A stretch of 43,587 nucleotides of DNA from Mucilaginibacter sp. (GTDB taxonomy: Bacteria > Bacteroidota > Bacteroidia > Sphingobacteriales > Sphingobacteriaceae): assembly GCA_025352225.1 (NCBI GenBank), contig JANXTT010000018.1, positions 1 through 43,587 on the forward strand. The letters run 5' to 3'. A program made the position numbers and the translations under genes. Within the stretch, counting starts at the first letter, position 1, and the number at the start of each line of letters is the position of its first letter. This document shows, one piece after another, positions 6,782-15,553 of this stretch. The notes under the pieces were generated by a model. That model made no database searches and was not told the origin of the DNA. It worked only from the letters and a program-made list of their open reading frames with translations.

Positions 6782-8953
6782 ATGCATCTCCTAAATAAAA
6801 AATATATCCGCCGGGGCGGAGCCGTTTTTCTTGTACTATTTACCCTTATTTTAATTGGCGGTACTATCGCATACACTAAGCGCGAAAAGTTACTGCATGA
6901 TGCTATTAACAAAGCTACGGCAAAAGCCAGGAGTGATTATAATTTAGATGTAAAAATAGGTGCCGCCAGTTTTGTTGGATTAAGTACCGTAGCATTTACC
7001 GCCATTACCATAGTACCCGAGCATCGGGATAGCCTATTAAAGATTAGTAATTTTGAAGTAGGGGTAAAAATATGGCCATTGCTGTTTGGCAATATTAAGT
7101 TGGCATCGGTTATGCTTAATAATGGGATTTTAAATCTAACCAATAACCACGGTGTTCAAAATTTTGATTTTCTATTCAAGAAGAAAAAAAGAGACACAAT
7201 AGATAATGCCGGGAGTGACATGTCTGAAATGGCTAATAATCTTATAAAACAAGTACTCTACAAAATTCCGGATGATCTTGACCTTAATAACTTTGTTGTA
7301 AAATATCGTGATGATAGCATTAAGGTAAATGTGTTAACCAAATTCGCTCTTATTAAAAATAGCAATCTTAGCTCAACAATTATTGTAAATAATGGCGAGT
7401 CCACTTTGCACCTAAGCGGTAAAATGCGGCCATCAGATAAGTATATTGACATCAGCCTTTATGCAGATCATAAAAAGGTAGAAATGCCTTTTATCCAAAA
7501 GAAATTTGGGTTAAAGCTTAGTTTTGATACCATTAGCACTCAACTTAAAAAAGTGGAGCGCACCGATGGGGAAACAAGAATATATGGTTCGTGGTCGGTT
7601 AAAAACTTATTGATCAATCATCCTAAAATAGCAGCAAATGATATTATTATCCCTTCGGGATCAATTGATGCGAATGTTTTTATAGGTCAAAATTATGTAT
7701 CTGTAGATAGCTCTTCTGTAATCCATATTAAAGATATTATTGCCTACCCGTACATTAAGTACACGCTCAAACCGGCAAAAGTGTATGAGCTTAAGGTAAA
7801 TACTGACCTTATTGATGCGCAAAAACTCTTTAACTCTTTCCCTATTGGAACATTTGATGCGTTAGATGGCATACAAGTATCAGGTAAGTTAGCTTACAAT
7901 TTAAATTTTTATCTGGATTCATCAAGGCCGGATGATGTGCAATTTGATTCGAAACTTACCCAGGAGAATTTTAATGTTATCAAGTATGGCCGTACGGATT
8001 TGAATAAATTAAACGGTGTTTTTGTTTATACACCTTATGAAAAAGGAAAGCCTATGCCATCCCGAACTATAGGCCCCCCAAATCCGGATTATACGCCGTT
8101 GGGGAATATTTCACCGTATCTGCAACATGCTGTAATGACCGCCGAAGATCCTTCTTTTTACACCCATCATGGTTTTGTGGAAGAGTCGATCCGGAAATCA
8201 ATCGCAGTAAATTTTAAAGAAAAGAAATTTAAACGTGGCGGCAGTACAATATCAATGCAGTTGGTTAAAAACGCTTTTTTAAACAGGCAGAAAACATTAG
8301 CCCGTAAAATAGAGGAAACGCTCATTGTATGGATGATTGAGAATAAACACATCATATCAAAAAACCGGATGTTGGAGGTTTATTTTAATATTATTGAGTG
8401 GGGCAAAAATGTATATGGTATTGGAGAAGCTTCGCGATACTATTTTGCTAAAACACCGGCGCAGTTAACCCTGGGCGAGAGTATTTATTTGGCGAGCATT
8501 GTACCAAAACCTAAGGCAGGTTTGTATTCATTTGACGCTGATGGAAGCTTAAAAGGTTATTTACATGGATATTTTAATTTGATTGGGAAGTTGATGGCTA
8601 TTAAAGGCTATACAGAACGCGATACTAGTGCTTATGGGTTTTATAGTGTGCGCCTACAGCCTGCTTTGCGCCAGAAAGTTTCACCTGCTGATACGGCTGC
8701 CATTGATAAATTAATGAGCCAGGATGAAGAAGATAGCGCTTTACTTGTTGAACCCGAAAAGAAACCAAACTTTTTTCAGCGTTTGTTTGGTAAAAAAGAT
8801 ACGATTACCCGAAAAAAGGAAAATAAAAGGGTAATCAAAACAGAGGTTGATACTGCCAAAAAGACTAAAAAGGAAATCCGGCAGGAAAGGCGCGAAAAAC
8901 GAAGGAAAGAAAAAGAAGCCCTAAAAAAACTGGAAGATAGAGGTATTTTCTAG
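6782..8953 (+). CDS. AsmA-like protein fused to GT51 peptidoglycan transglycosylase
   Basis: The protein has 723 residues. A membrane anchor lies at about 11-31, and residues about 35-430 resemble AsmA/YhdP-type beta-rich repeats (KIGAASFVGLSTVAFTAI; LFGNIKLASVMLNNG). A complete GT51 domain follows at about 435-600: EDPSFYTHHG with catalytic Glu455, RGGSTISMQLVKN (485-497), RKIEETLIVWMIE, and YFNIIEWGKNVYGIGEASRYYF. GT51 enzymes polymerise lipid II into glycan strands; no transpeptidase domain is present. The last 60 residues are very lysine/arginine-rich. The placement predicts an inner-membrane enzyme with a large periplasmic part. The pairing of a lipid-transport-like region with a glycan polymerase is unusual. 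The start is fixed by the -7 box at 6760. Confidence 0.85.
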   Translation: MHLLNKKYIRRGGAVFLVLFTLILIGGTIAYTKREKLLHDAINKATAKARSDYNLDVKIGAASFVGLSTVAFTAITIVPEHRDSLLKISNFEVGVKIWPLLFGNIKLASVMLNNGILNLTNNHGVQNFDFLFKKKKRDTIDNAGSDMSEMANNLIKQVLYKIPDDLDLNNFVVKYRDDSIKVNVLTKFALIKNSNLSSTIIVNNGESTLHLSGKMRPSDKYIDISLYADHKKVEMPFIQKKFGLKLSFDTISTQLKKVERTDGETRIYGSWSVKNLLINHPKIAANDIIIPSGSIDANVFIGQNYVSVDSSSVIHIKDIIAYPYIKYTLKPAKVYELKVNTDLIDAQKLFNSFPIGTFDALDGIQVSGKLAYNLNFYLDSSRPDDVQFDSKLTQENFNVIKYGRTDLNKLNGVFVYTPYEKGKPMPSRTIGPPNPDYTPLGNISPYLQHAVMTAEDPSFYTHHGFVEESIRKSIAVNFKEKKFKRGGSTISMQLVKNAFLNRQKTLARKIEETLIVWMIENKHIISKNRMLEVYFNIIEWGKNVYGIGEASRYYFAKTPAQLTLGESIYLASIVPKPKAGLYSFDADGSLKGYLHGYFNLIGKLMAIKGYTERDTSAYGFYSVRLQPALRQKVSPADTAAIDKLMSQDEEDSALLVEPEKKPNFFQRLFGKKDTITRKKENKRVIKTEVDTAKKTKKEIRQERREKRRKEKEALKKLEDRGIF

Positions 8954-8991
8954 TATTGCAATGACGTGACCAATTAAGATGTTTAAACATG

Positions 8992-8999
8992 TAATTTTG
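8992..8999 (+). promoter_or_regulatory. -7 box (TAATTTTG) for the nitroreductase gene
   Basis: TAATTTTG fits TAnnTTTG and lies 22 bases before the ATG at 9022. AAAGGA lies 6 bases before the start codon and may serve as a ribosome site. No clear -33 element was found. Confidence 0.4.
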
Positions 9000-9021
9000 A
9001 GCTTCATAAAAAAGGAATCTC

Positions 9022-9651
9022 ATGTCATTAATAGAAAAATTGAACTGGCGCTATGCCACCAAAAAATTCGACGATACAAAAAAGTTAAGCAGCGAACAGT
9101 TAGATACATTATTAACCGCTATACAATTAGCACCATCATCGTATGGTTTACAATCATATAAAGTATTAGTTATTGAAGACCCTGCGATCCGTGAGAAATT
9201 ACGCGAGGCGGCTTATGGACAACCGCAATTAACGCAGGCATCACAAGTAATTGTATTTGCATCAGAAACGATGATTGACGAATCTTTTGTAAACAAATAT
9301 GTGGATAACATTGCCGCTACCCGCCAAATTGACCGCCAGTATTTAGCGGGTTACCAACAAGTAATGGTTGGAACAGTTAACAGGCTTGCAGAAGACCAGA
9401 AGATAACATGGTCTCATAAACAGGCATATATCGCCTTAGGGATACTATTAACAGCAGCAGCAGATTTAGGTATTGACGCCTGTCCTATGGAGGGTTTCGA
9501 AAATGGAAAATTTGATGAGATATTGGGCCTTAAAGAAAAAGGTTTAACAGCATCTGTAATAGCACCCGTTGGTTTCCGTGCCGATGATGATGACTATAGC
9601 AAATTAGCTAAAGTACGCAGGCCAAAAGGAGAGCTTTTTATTCACATATAA
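9022..9651 (+). CDS. NAD(P)H-dependent oxidoreductase, NfsB-type nitroreductase family
   Basis: The protein has 209 residues, typical of NfnB/NfsB-like FMN flavoenzymes. Diagnostic segments are WRYATKKFD at the N-terminus (FMN phosphate contact), QLAPSSYGLQSYK (about residues 39-51), AYIALGILLTAAADLGIDACPMEGF and the C-terminal KVRRPKGELF. These dimeric enzymes reduce nitro-aromatics, quinones or related compounds with NAD(P)H; the physiological substrate cannot be told from sequence. A longer overlapping frame from 8979 runs in another phase and is a shadow. It converges with the ybaB-type gene, with a long hairpin between them. Confidence 0.9.
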   Translation: MSLIEKLNWRYATKKFDDTKKLSSEQLDTLLTAIQLAPSSYGLQSYKVLVIEDPAIREKLREAAYGQPQLTQASQVIVFASETMIDESFVNKYVDNIAATRQIDRQYLAGYQQVMVGTVNRLAEDQKITWSHKQAYIALGILLTAAADLGIDACPMEGFENGKFDEILGLKEKGLTASVIAPVGFRADDDDYSKLAKVRRPKGELFIHI

Positions 9652-9654
9652 AGT

Positions 9655-9706
9655 AAAATAGGTATGTAACAAATCAGCATCCAGTAATTTTTTACATACC
9701 TATTTT
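9655..9706. terminator. Bidirectional hairpin between nitroreductase and YbaB genes
   Basis: Bases 9655-9669 and 9692-9706 are perfect 15-bp reverse complements with a 22-base loop. The stem starts with AAAA and ends with TTTT, so each strand ends its hairpin in a short U run. The right arm covers the stop codon of the minus-strand ybaB-type gene. Confidence 0.65.
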
Positions 9707-10005
9707 CCAAAAAGGCCGCCAAGGCCACCAAACATGTTTTGTGTCATAGCAGCCATTTCGCTTTGGCTCACGTTTTCTGCCTGCTCTAACGCTTTGTTAA
9801 TTGCTATTAATAAAAGCTCCTCCAATTGTTCTTTATCTGCCTCTTTTAAAAAAGCGTCCTCTATATTCACCGATAATATTTGTTTATTCCCGGTAGCATT
9901 AACGCTTATTTTACCACCTTCGGCAGTACCTGTTACTGTTATGGCATCAAGTCTTTTTTTAACTTCGCCGGCCTTTTGCTGTGCTTCTAATATTTTATCG
10001 AACAT
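9700..10005 (-). CDS. YbaB/EbfC-family nucleoid-associated protein
   Basis: The protein has 101 residues with the family pattern: an N-terminal helix (ILEAQQKAGEVKKRLDAI), a central three-strand sheet (ITVTGTAEGGKISVNATGNKQILSVNIED) and a C-terminal helix (EQLEELLLIAINKALEQAENVSQSEMA), ending in a Gly/Phe-rich tail (MFGGLGGLFGK). YbaB dimers bind DNA without strong sequence preference and are often linked to recFOR/dnaX. Here it sits next to a serine hydrolase gene instead, 11 bases downstream of it, so it may be transcribed with that gene. Confidence 0.88.
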   Translation of the reverse strand: MFDKILEAQQKAGEVKKRLDAITVTGTAEGGKISVNATGNKQILSVNIEDAFLKEADKEQLEELLLIAINKALEQAENVSQSEMAAMTQNMFGGLGGLFGK

Positions 10006-10016
10006 AGTTTAAAAAT

Positions 10017-11228
10017 TTATTGATCTTCATTTGTATCACCAATGCCGATGTATGCACTTTTACGTACTATTGGCATTCCTGTTATGTTAAAAAGTTCGTC
10101 CAGCTTAACTAAACTACCGTTTGTCATGTTTGACAACAAAACAATAACAATATCGTTTTTCATGTCCCTTAAATAAATATGTCTGAAACCGTGCCACCAA
10201 CCGGTATGGTATATTACCTGCTGCCCCGGAGCCTCAAAAATACGCCATCCATATCCATAGCTAAAATGGCCATGAATCATGGGGTTGCGCGGAACGTAGG
10301 CAGAGTCAAGGGTTTGTTTTTTTAATAATAAACCCGTACGTAAAGCGCGGTCAAACATATACAGATCCCCTACGGTACTATATATGCCCTTATCACCAAC
10401 AGGACCATCCAAAAAGTTCTGAGCCACAGAATACTTCCATTGCCCTCTGTCGTGCCCAACTACGTGCACCGGAATTTTATTATACACTGCCTTAGAGTAT
10501 ACGGCAGTATGTTTCATTCCTGCCGGAATAAACACATTCTCTTTCATAAACTCCGCGTAAGATTTACCGGTAATTTTCTCTATTATAGCACCCAAAACCA
10601 TAAAGTTTGAATTGTTATATAAAAACCTTGCATCTGGTTTATTAAACGGATGGGGTTTATATTGGGCAATTAGGTTCATAACATCAGTATTTGTAATACC
10701 ATTGCGTTGATTTTTATGCTGTGCCCGCCATAAATCGTCAACAAAATAAACGTAATTCATCATGCCCGACCGGTGAGTTAATAACAAACGGATAGTTATT
10801 CCTGCATAGGGAAAGCTAGGGAAAAAGTCTCTTACATCTTGATTTAACCGTAGTTTGCCGCGCTCCATGAGCATCATTATAGCAGTTGATGTCATTGTTT
10901 TTGAAATCGAAGCCAGCTCGAATTGCGACCTTAGATTTAGGCTATCCCGATGCAAATAATCTGCCCAGCCGAAAGATTTTTCATATAATACCTTCCCTTT
11001 TTTTGCAACCAACACATTGCCATTAAATCCATGACGCCGATGCAGATCCTGCATAAAGTTATCAATACGCTTATCCTCATTTTCGGGATTATATTTTAAA
11101 ACGGTAGTATCAGCAACTTTTGCGGGCCCGGGAGGAAAAAAGCTTTTTGAATTGTTACCATGTGAACAAGATTCAAATAAAAAAAGGGCGATTGTGGAAA
11201 TTAAAAGGTTTTTGTACACCAATATCAT
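10017..11228 (-). CDS. Serine hydrolase, beta-lactamase class C/esterase family (lipoprotein)
   Basis: The protein has 403 residues. The N-terminus (LLISTIALFLFESC) looks like a lipoprotein signal with Cys21 as the lipidated residue, although FES-C is a loose lipobox. The catalytic motifs of the serine beta-lactamase/D-peptidase fold are present: SISK (Ser107-Lys110), YNN (204-206) and HTG (341-343, the KTG position). Such proteins act as peptidases, esterases or D-aminopeptidases more often than as resistance enzymes. A related but distinct paralogue lies at 28289-29650. The 135 bp upstream hold AT-rich DNA and a small imperfect AACGC/GCGTT repeat near 11242, but no clear promoter. Confidence 0.85.
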   Translation of the reverse strand: MILVYKNLLISTIALFLFESCSHGNNSKSFFPPGPAKVADTTVLKYNPENEDKRIDNFMQDLHRRHGFNGNVLVAKKGKVLYEKSFGWADYLHRDSLNLRSQFELASISKTMTSTAIMMLMERGKLRLNQDVRDFFPSFPYAGITIRLLLTHRSGMMNYVYFVDDLWRAQHKNQRNGITNTDVMNLIAQYKPHPFNKPDARFLYNNSNFMVLGAIIEKITGKSYAEFMKENVFIPAGMKHTAVYSKAVYNKIPVHVVGHDRGQWKYSVAQNFLDGPVGDKGIYSTVGDLYMFDRALRTGLLLKKQTLDSAYVPRNPMIHGHFSYGYGWRIFEAPGQQVIYHTGWWHGFRHIYLRDMKNDIVIVLLSNMTNGSLVKLDELFNITGMPIVRKSAYIGIGDTNEDQ

Positions 11229-11363
11229 AAACGAAAAAGTAACGCGTTATAGCGTTTGCAAAAAAAATTAATTATATGTTATTACCCTATAATAGTTTTA
11301 AACAATTTTTGTTTTTTTAACTTAAAAAAGGTTTTAGGGCATTGAGGCTAATAAAAATGTTGA

Positions 11364-12182
11364 TTAATGCAATGCCTTACGATAAGAGATAACATTACCA
11401 AAATTAAACTTTACCCCTATATGGAAGCCACCAAAACGTTCATAACTTCTGGTAGTAAATAAAGGATCGGAGTAGCCATCAAGCCCGAAACCAAACACAT
11501 AATTCATTTGATAGCCTAAATCTACCAATATGGAAGGCTCATCATATGAGTTATAGATTTTAAACTGATAGCCTATTCTAACTGGAATCAGCACGTTGGT
11601 ACTATGATCAGACCCACCGTAGGAATAACTTGAATCGGCACTTAAGCGGTTTATAGCACTAATGTTATTATAAACCATGCCGATACCTGTACCTACATAA
11701 ATGTTTTTTAAGGCCTTAGTATAAATATGATCTTCGTTCAAGTCTAATAGTTCACCAAGCTGTACATCTGCATGCAGGTGTATACTTTGATAATCATTAT
11801 AATACGAACGGCCGTAGGGGTCTGCTGCCAAATAAGTGGTGGATAATGCCAATACATTTTTCGAATAATTGGTATCCCTAGGATTTAATTTTTTTAATCC
11901 ATTAACATAATAGTCGCTAAACCCTCCAGATAATCTTCCAAACTCATATTGAAGTGTAAAATTTATGTACGGAGACAAATTATAGCTGGTATTTAAATAA
12001 TAGGCCGGATGTGACACTGGATACGGGACATCGGTTTTTGCTTTTACATAACTCGAACCGAAACCAATGCTATATTGCGCATAATTATAACCGAGTTGTG
12101 CTTTTGCAGTAAAGGCCGCAGCCTGTACGATCAGGAGAATTACTAGTGCTTTTTTCAAAATATAGATTTTATGAGCAGGCAT
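11364..12182 (-). CDS. Outer-membrane beta-barrel protein, paralogue of the gene at 13759
   Basis: With ATG 12182 as start the protein has 272 residues and a signal peptide (about 1-28, KKALVILLIVQAAAFTAKAQ). Alternating aromatic/polar strands (YYLNTSYNLSPYINFTLQYEFG; IPVRIGYQFKIY) and a C-terminal aromatic strand indicate a barrel. The segment NIYVGTGIGMVYNNI matches RIYVGLGAGFIKNAI of the protein at 13759-14481, and both have an LGxLxD segment before it, so they are paralogues with pepT between them. The frame is open 7 codons further upstream, but that extension overlaps the pepT promoter region. The cargo or role is unknown. Confidence 0.72.
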   Translation of the reverse strand: MPAHKIYILKKALVILLIVQAAAFTAKAQLGYNYAQYSIGFGSSYVKAKTDVPYPVSHPAYYLNTSYNLSPYINFTLQYEFGRLSGGFSDYYVNGLKKLNPRDTNYSKNVLALSTTYLAADPYGRSYYNDYQSIHLHADVQLGELLDLNEDHIYTKALKNIYVGTGIGMVYNNISAINRLSADSSYSYGGSDHSTNVLIPVRIGYQFKIYNSYDEPSILVDLGYQMNYVFGFGLDGYSDPLFTTRSYERFGGFHIGVKFNFGNVISYRKALH

Positions 12183-12253
12183 TGTTGTTCGAAAAAAGAT
12201 CAAACATTTTTTTGCCTATGTTTACCAAAAATAAAGTTTCATTTGTTAATATC

Positions 12254-13513
12254 ATGACTTCTTTTAAAAAATCTGATTTTAATTTTTCTGTGGTTGAACG
12301 CTTTATGCGTTATGTAGCCATTGATACGCAATCTGACCCTAATTTGTTATGTTTTCCATCAACCGAAAAGCAGAAAAATCTGGGGAATTTACTAGTTTCA
12401 GAGCTGCATGCCATAGGAATCATTGACGCACATCTCGATGATTACGGGTATGTTTATGCCACTGTTTTAGCAAATACGCCCAAGTTAAATGTGCCAGTTA
12501 TATGTTTCTGCTCTCATATGGATACCTCACCCGATTGCAGCGGCAAAAATGTACAGCCAATTATTCATAAAAACTATCAGGGGCATGATATTGTTTTGCC
12601 CGAAGATAATACCCAGGTTTTACGTTTAAAAGAACATCCTGATCTTAAAAATCAGATAAACAATGATATTATAACCGCTAGTGGCACAACCTTATTAGGT
12701 GCGGATAATAAGGCCGGCATTGCCGAAATTATGGACGCCTGCCACCAATGGGTACTCCACCCTGAAATAGCCCATGGCACAATAAGAATATTGTTTACAC
12801 CCGATGAAGAAATTGGACGTGGAATTGACAACGTAGACATAGAAAAGCTAGGTGCATACGCTGCTTATACGATAGATGGTGAAAGTGCTGGCACTATGGA
12901 AAACGAAACCTTCTCGGCAGATGGAGCAATCTTAACTATTAAAGGTGTAAGCACACATCCCGGCTTTGCAAAAGGCAAAATGCAGAGTGCTATTAAAATT
13001 GCAGGTGCCATTGTTTCGTCGTTGCCTGTTGAATTGTCACCCGAAGCTACCGCGGATAAACAAGGTTTTATCCATCCGGTTATGATAGCCGGACATGTGG
13101 AGCATGCAACCGTTGAGTTCATTATCCGCGATTTTGACGACGCCAAACTAAAGCAACATGCAGAAGTTATTAAACAGGTAACCGAAACAATTTTAAAACA
13201 GTATCCGGGAACAACCTATGATTTACAAATTAAAAGCCAGTACCGCAATATGAAACAAATACTGGACCAGTACCCTCATATAGTTGACTATGCACTGGAA
13301 GCTATTAGACGTACCGGATTATTGCCCCGTTTGGGAAGTATACGTGGCGGCACAGATGGCTCGCGGTTATCATATATGGGATTGCCCTGCCCCAACATAT
13401 TTGCTGGTGAGCACGCTTTCCATAGTAAACAGGAGTGGGTATCTGTACAGGATATGCATAAAGCCGTTGAAACTATACTGCACTTAAGCCAAATATGGGA
13501 AGAAAACAGCTAA
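12254..13513 (+). CDS. pepT: Peptidase T (tripeptide aminopeptidase)
   Basis: With ATG 12254 the protein has 419 residues, close to the usual 410. It is an M20 di-zinc peptidase: HMD (His88, Asp90), GADNKAG (Asp151), PDEEIGRG (Glu185-Glu186), the dimerisation domain between about 210 and 330, IRGGTDGSRLS, and GEHAFHSKQEW with the last metal-binding His. It removes the N-terminal residue from tripeptides in the cytoplasm. The frame is open to 12146 but the extension is not family-like and overlaps the divergent barrel gene. A weak promoter (TTTG 12211-12214, TTCATTTG 12238-12245) would give a start of transcription only a few bases before this ATG. Confidence 0.92.
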   Translation: MTSFKKSDFNFSVVERFMRYVAIDTQSDPNLLCFPSTEKQKNLGNLLVSELHAIGIIDAHLDDYGYVYATVLANTPKLNVPVICFCSHMDTSPDCSGKNVQPIIHKNYQGHDIVLPEDNTQVLRLKEHPDLKNQINNDIITASGTTLLGADNKAGIAEIMDACHQWVLHPEIAHGTIRILFTPDEEIGRGIDNVDIEKLGAYAAYTIDGESAGTMENETFSADGAILTIKGVSTHPGFAKGKMQSAIKIAGAIVSSLPVELSPEATADKQGFIHPVMIAGHVEHATVEFIIRDFDDAKLKQHAEVIKQVTETILKQYPGTTYDLQIKSQYRNMKQILDQYPHIVDYALEAIRRTGLLPRLGSIRGGTDGSRLSYMGLPCPNIFAGEHAFHSKQEWVSVQDMHKAVETILHLSQIWEENS

Positions 13514-13758
13514 ATTACTGTACGATTATTTGACAAATACGTGCATTTATTAATATTAACCTGTATACTTACATTTTACTACTACTGGATTTTGCACATT
13601 AAACAAACCAAATTGTTAGTATAAACTTGTATGGCAATCACTTTTATAATAATAGCATTATTTATAAAATTTAATTCTTTACTTTGAAGACAATTAATTA
13701 CAACTAAGATTGAACAAAACTATTTAAGTTTAGTCTATATAGATATAACCCCAAAAGA

Positions 13759-14481
13759 ATGACAACGACTTATTTTAAAAAGACTATTAAAACTATTGCT
13801 GTATCGGTTTTATTATTATGTATAAACTCATTTTTTTGTATCCAGGCATACAGCCAGATAGATTATAGTTATGGCCGAAACACCAGCGGAATACGAGTAG
13901 CTGGAGGTATTGGTTTGGCAACTCTGGCAACACACTTTCATAGCAACCCGCCTAAGCCAGTATATTTAGGAAGTGTGAGTTATGATTTTAACCCTTATTT
14001 ATCAATTGGTGTTGAAGCCCAAAAAGGTACTTTACAAGGTATTGACGATGTAAATCATTTATATTATGGAAGCAGCACAAATCAATACTTCACCGGCACT
14101 TTAAATATAAGGGTTGCTTTGGGCCAACTTAATGATTTTACAAGCACCAACACCCTACAGGATGCTTTAAAACGTATTTATGTGGGCTTAGGGGCTGGTT
14201 TTATTAAAAACGCCATTAAATTAACGCAGGGGGCAAATCAATATGCTCAACCAGACGGAAATCCAGTATTATCCGGAAGCTACCTTGTAATTCCTATTAA
14301 TTTGGGCACCAATATTGACTTGCCGGGCATTTTTGGTATTGATAAATTAAGTATTAACCCTAATTACCAATTCAACTATGTTAAATCCAGGTATGCAGAT
14401 GGATTTATATCAAGTATTTATAGCAAAACTAATGCTGGTTATTACAACTTATTTTCTATCCAATTAAAATATAAATTTTAG
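13759..14481 (+). CDS. Outer-membrane beta-barrel protein, paralogue of the gene at 11364
   Basis: The protein has 240 residues with a signal peptide (about 1-32, ending QAYSQ). Strand-like segments (IDYSYGRN, YLGSVSYDFNPYLSIGVEA, SYLVIPINLGTNID, NLFSIQLKYKF with the terminal Phe) are typical of small outer-membrane barrels. It shares the NPY..IGVE and IYVGLGAGFIKNAI regions with the protein at 11364-12182. The 245 bp upstream contain a weak -7-like TAAGTTTA near the start and no other gene. The function is unknown; a duplication that inverted one copy around pepT is a simple reading. Confidence 0.72.
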   Translation: MTTTYFKKTIKTIAVSVLLLCINSFFCIQAYSQIDYSYGRNTSGIRVAGGIGLATLATHFHSNPPKPVYLGSVSYDFNPYLSIGVEAQKGTLQGIDDVNHLYYGSSTNQYFTGTLNIRVALGQLNDFTSTNTLQDALKRIYVGLGAGFIKNAIKLTQGANQYAQPDGNPVLSGSYLVIPINLGTNIDLPGIFGIDKLSINPNYQFNYVKSRYADGFISSIYSKTNAGYYNLFSIQLKYKF

Positions 14482-14515
14482 ATACTGCAATGCAGTGGGT
14501 TAAGTCATTAATTTG

Positions 14516-15496
14516 TTATTGTTGCTGTTGTTGCTGCTGCTGTATAATATCAAGATATTCTCTGTAACTGTTTTTTATGGCTTGTTTTGCAGGTTTTATT
14601 GTGGGTACATAATCGCTCGATGCATCCTGCTCCTTGAAGCCGTAATCGGCAAGTACATCATCATCATTACCTACAGTTACTACAACTTCCAGTGTGTGTT
14701 CGCCGGCACCTTTATAAACGCCCTTTACGGGTGAGCAATCCGAAAAATTTCGCCCAACTGCTAAGCGTACATGGTTTTCATTAGCTATAATGTTGTTTGT
14801 GGGGTCTAAACCCAGCCATCCATAATTAGGTATATAGGCCTCGGCCCAGGCGTGGGTAGCACCTTCGCCGCGCATGTTAGTACAAATATATCCGCTTACG
14901 TACCGCGCCGGAATATTTACTACACGTAACATCTCCATTAAAATATGAGCAAAATCCTGACAAACGCCTGCTTTTAATTTCCAAATCTCATCAAGCGTGG
15001 TTTCAACAGTGGTAACGCCTTTAATGTATTCGAAATTATCGTAAACATATTTACAATACCGCAAAGCGGCTTGGTATGGTGTTTCGTTGGGTTGTTTTTG
15101 GGCCTCAACTATTTGCTGCATCTCTGGCAAGCCAGCAAAATATTCGTGCCTTAAAAAATCAATATATTGTACCTGATACCGCAAACGCAATAAATCGTTC
15201 CATTGCTGATCGGCAAACATGTCATCCATCGGGTATAACCTATGTTTAGTACTTACCCATATTTTCGAGCATATCTCCAGCCTGGTATGGGCTTCGGTAT
15301 GAGTAAAACTCCCTACTTCGTTACCATAATAATCAATATGAATATCTACAGCCGGATCACCGGTTATTTTAAGTTCGTGTTTTATTACTTCCTGATAATC
15401 ATCTTTTATAGGAAAAAGAATAATCTGGTTGGCACTATCACGAACAGCACTTTCGTATGTATATTTGGTAAGGTGCTGAATTTTAAACTCGGGCAT
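14516..15496 (-). CDS. Transglutaminase-like cysteine peptidase family protein with poly-Gln tail
   Basis: The protein has 326 residues. An N-terminal bacterial transglutaminase-like beta domain (about 1-90, IQHLTKYTYESAVRDSANQIILFP) precedes the papain-like core with the triad Cys179 (GVCQDFAH), His215 (THAWAEAY) and Asp231 (GLDPTNN). No signal peptide is seen, so it is cytoplasmic. It ends in eight consecutive glutamines (319-326). It is the third gene of an ATP-grasp/alpha-E/transglutaminase operon, a set predicted from comparative genomics to make and process peptide or amide linkages; the transglutaminase member would hydrolyse or transfer them. The chemistry here is inferred, not shown. 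Confidence 0.88.
   Translation of the reverse strand: MPEFKIQHLTKYTYESAVRDSANQIILFPIKDDYQEVIKHELKITGDPAVDIHIDYYGNEVGSFTHTEAHTRLEICSKIWVSTKHRLYPMDDMFADQQWNDLLRLRYQVQYIDFLRHEYFAGLPEMQQIVEAQKQPNETPYQAALRYCKYVYDNFEYIKGVTTVETTLDEIWKLKAGVCQDFAHILMEMLRVVNIPARYVSGYICTNMRGEGATHAWAEAYIPNYGWLGLDPTNNIIANENHVRLAVGRNFSDCSPVKGVYKGAGEHTLEVVVTVGNDDDVLADYGFKEQDASSDYVPTIKPAKQAIKNSYREYLDIIQQQQQQQQ
14519..14542 (-). repeat. CAG/CAA trinucleotide repeat encoding eight glutamines
   Basis: Eight consecutive Gln codons (three CAG, two CAA, one CAG, two CAA) precede the stop of the transglutaminase-like gene. The mixed codons suggest an older or selected tract rather than a fresh slippage expansion, but length variation between strains would be easy. 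Confidence 0.8.
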
Positions 15497-15553
15497 AACT
15501 GTAATGTTGCAACGTTAATTTATTAAATTGATACAGAATATGTTCTTCAGCGG

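Noticed and set aside
11242..11257. AACGC/GCGTT imperfect inverted repeat before the serine hydrolase gene at 10017
   Set aside because: Arms of only 5 bp and no linked regulator; not enough to call an operator.
12146..12253. Extension of pepT upstream of 12254
   Set aside because: Would overlap the divergent barrel gene, and the resulting residues do not match the family N-terminus.
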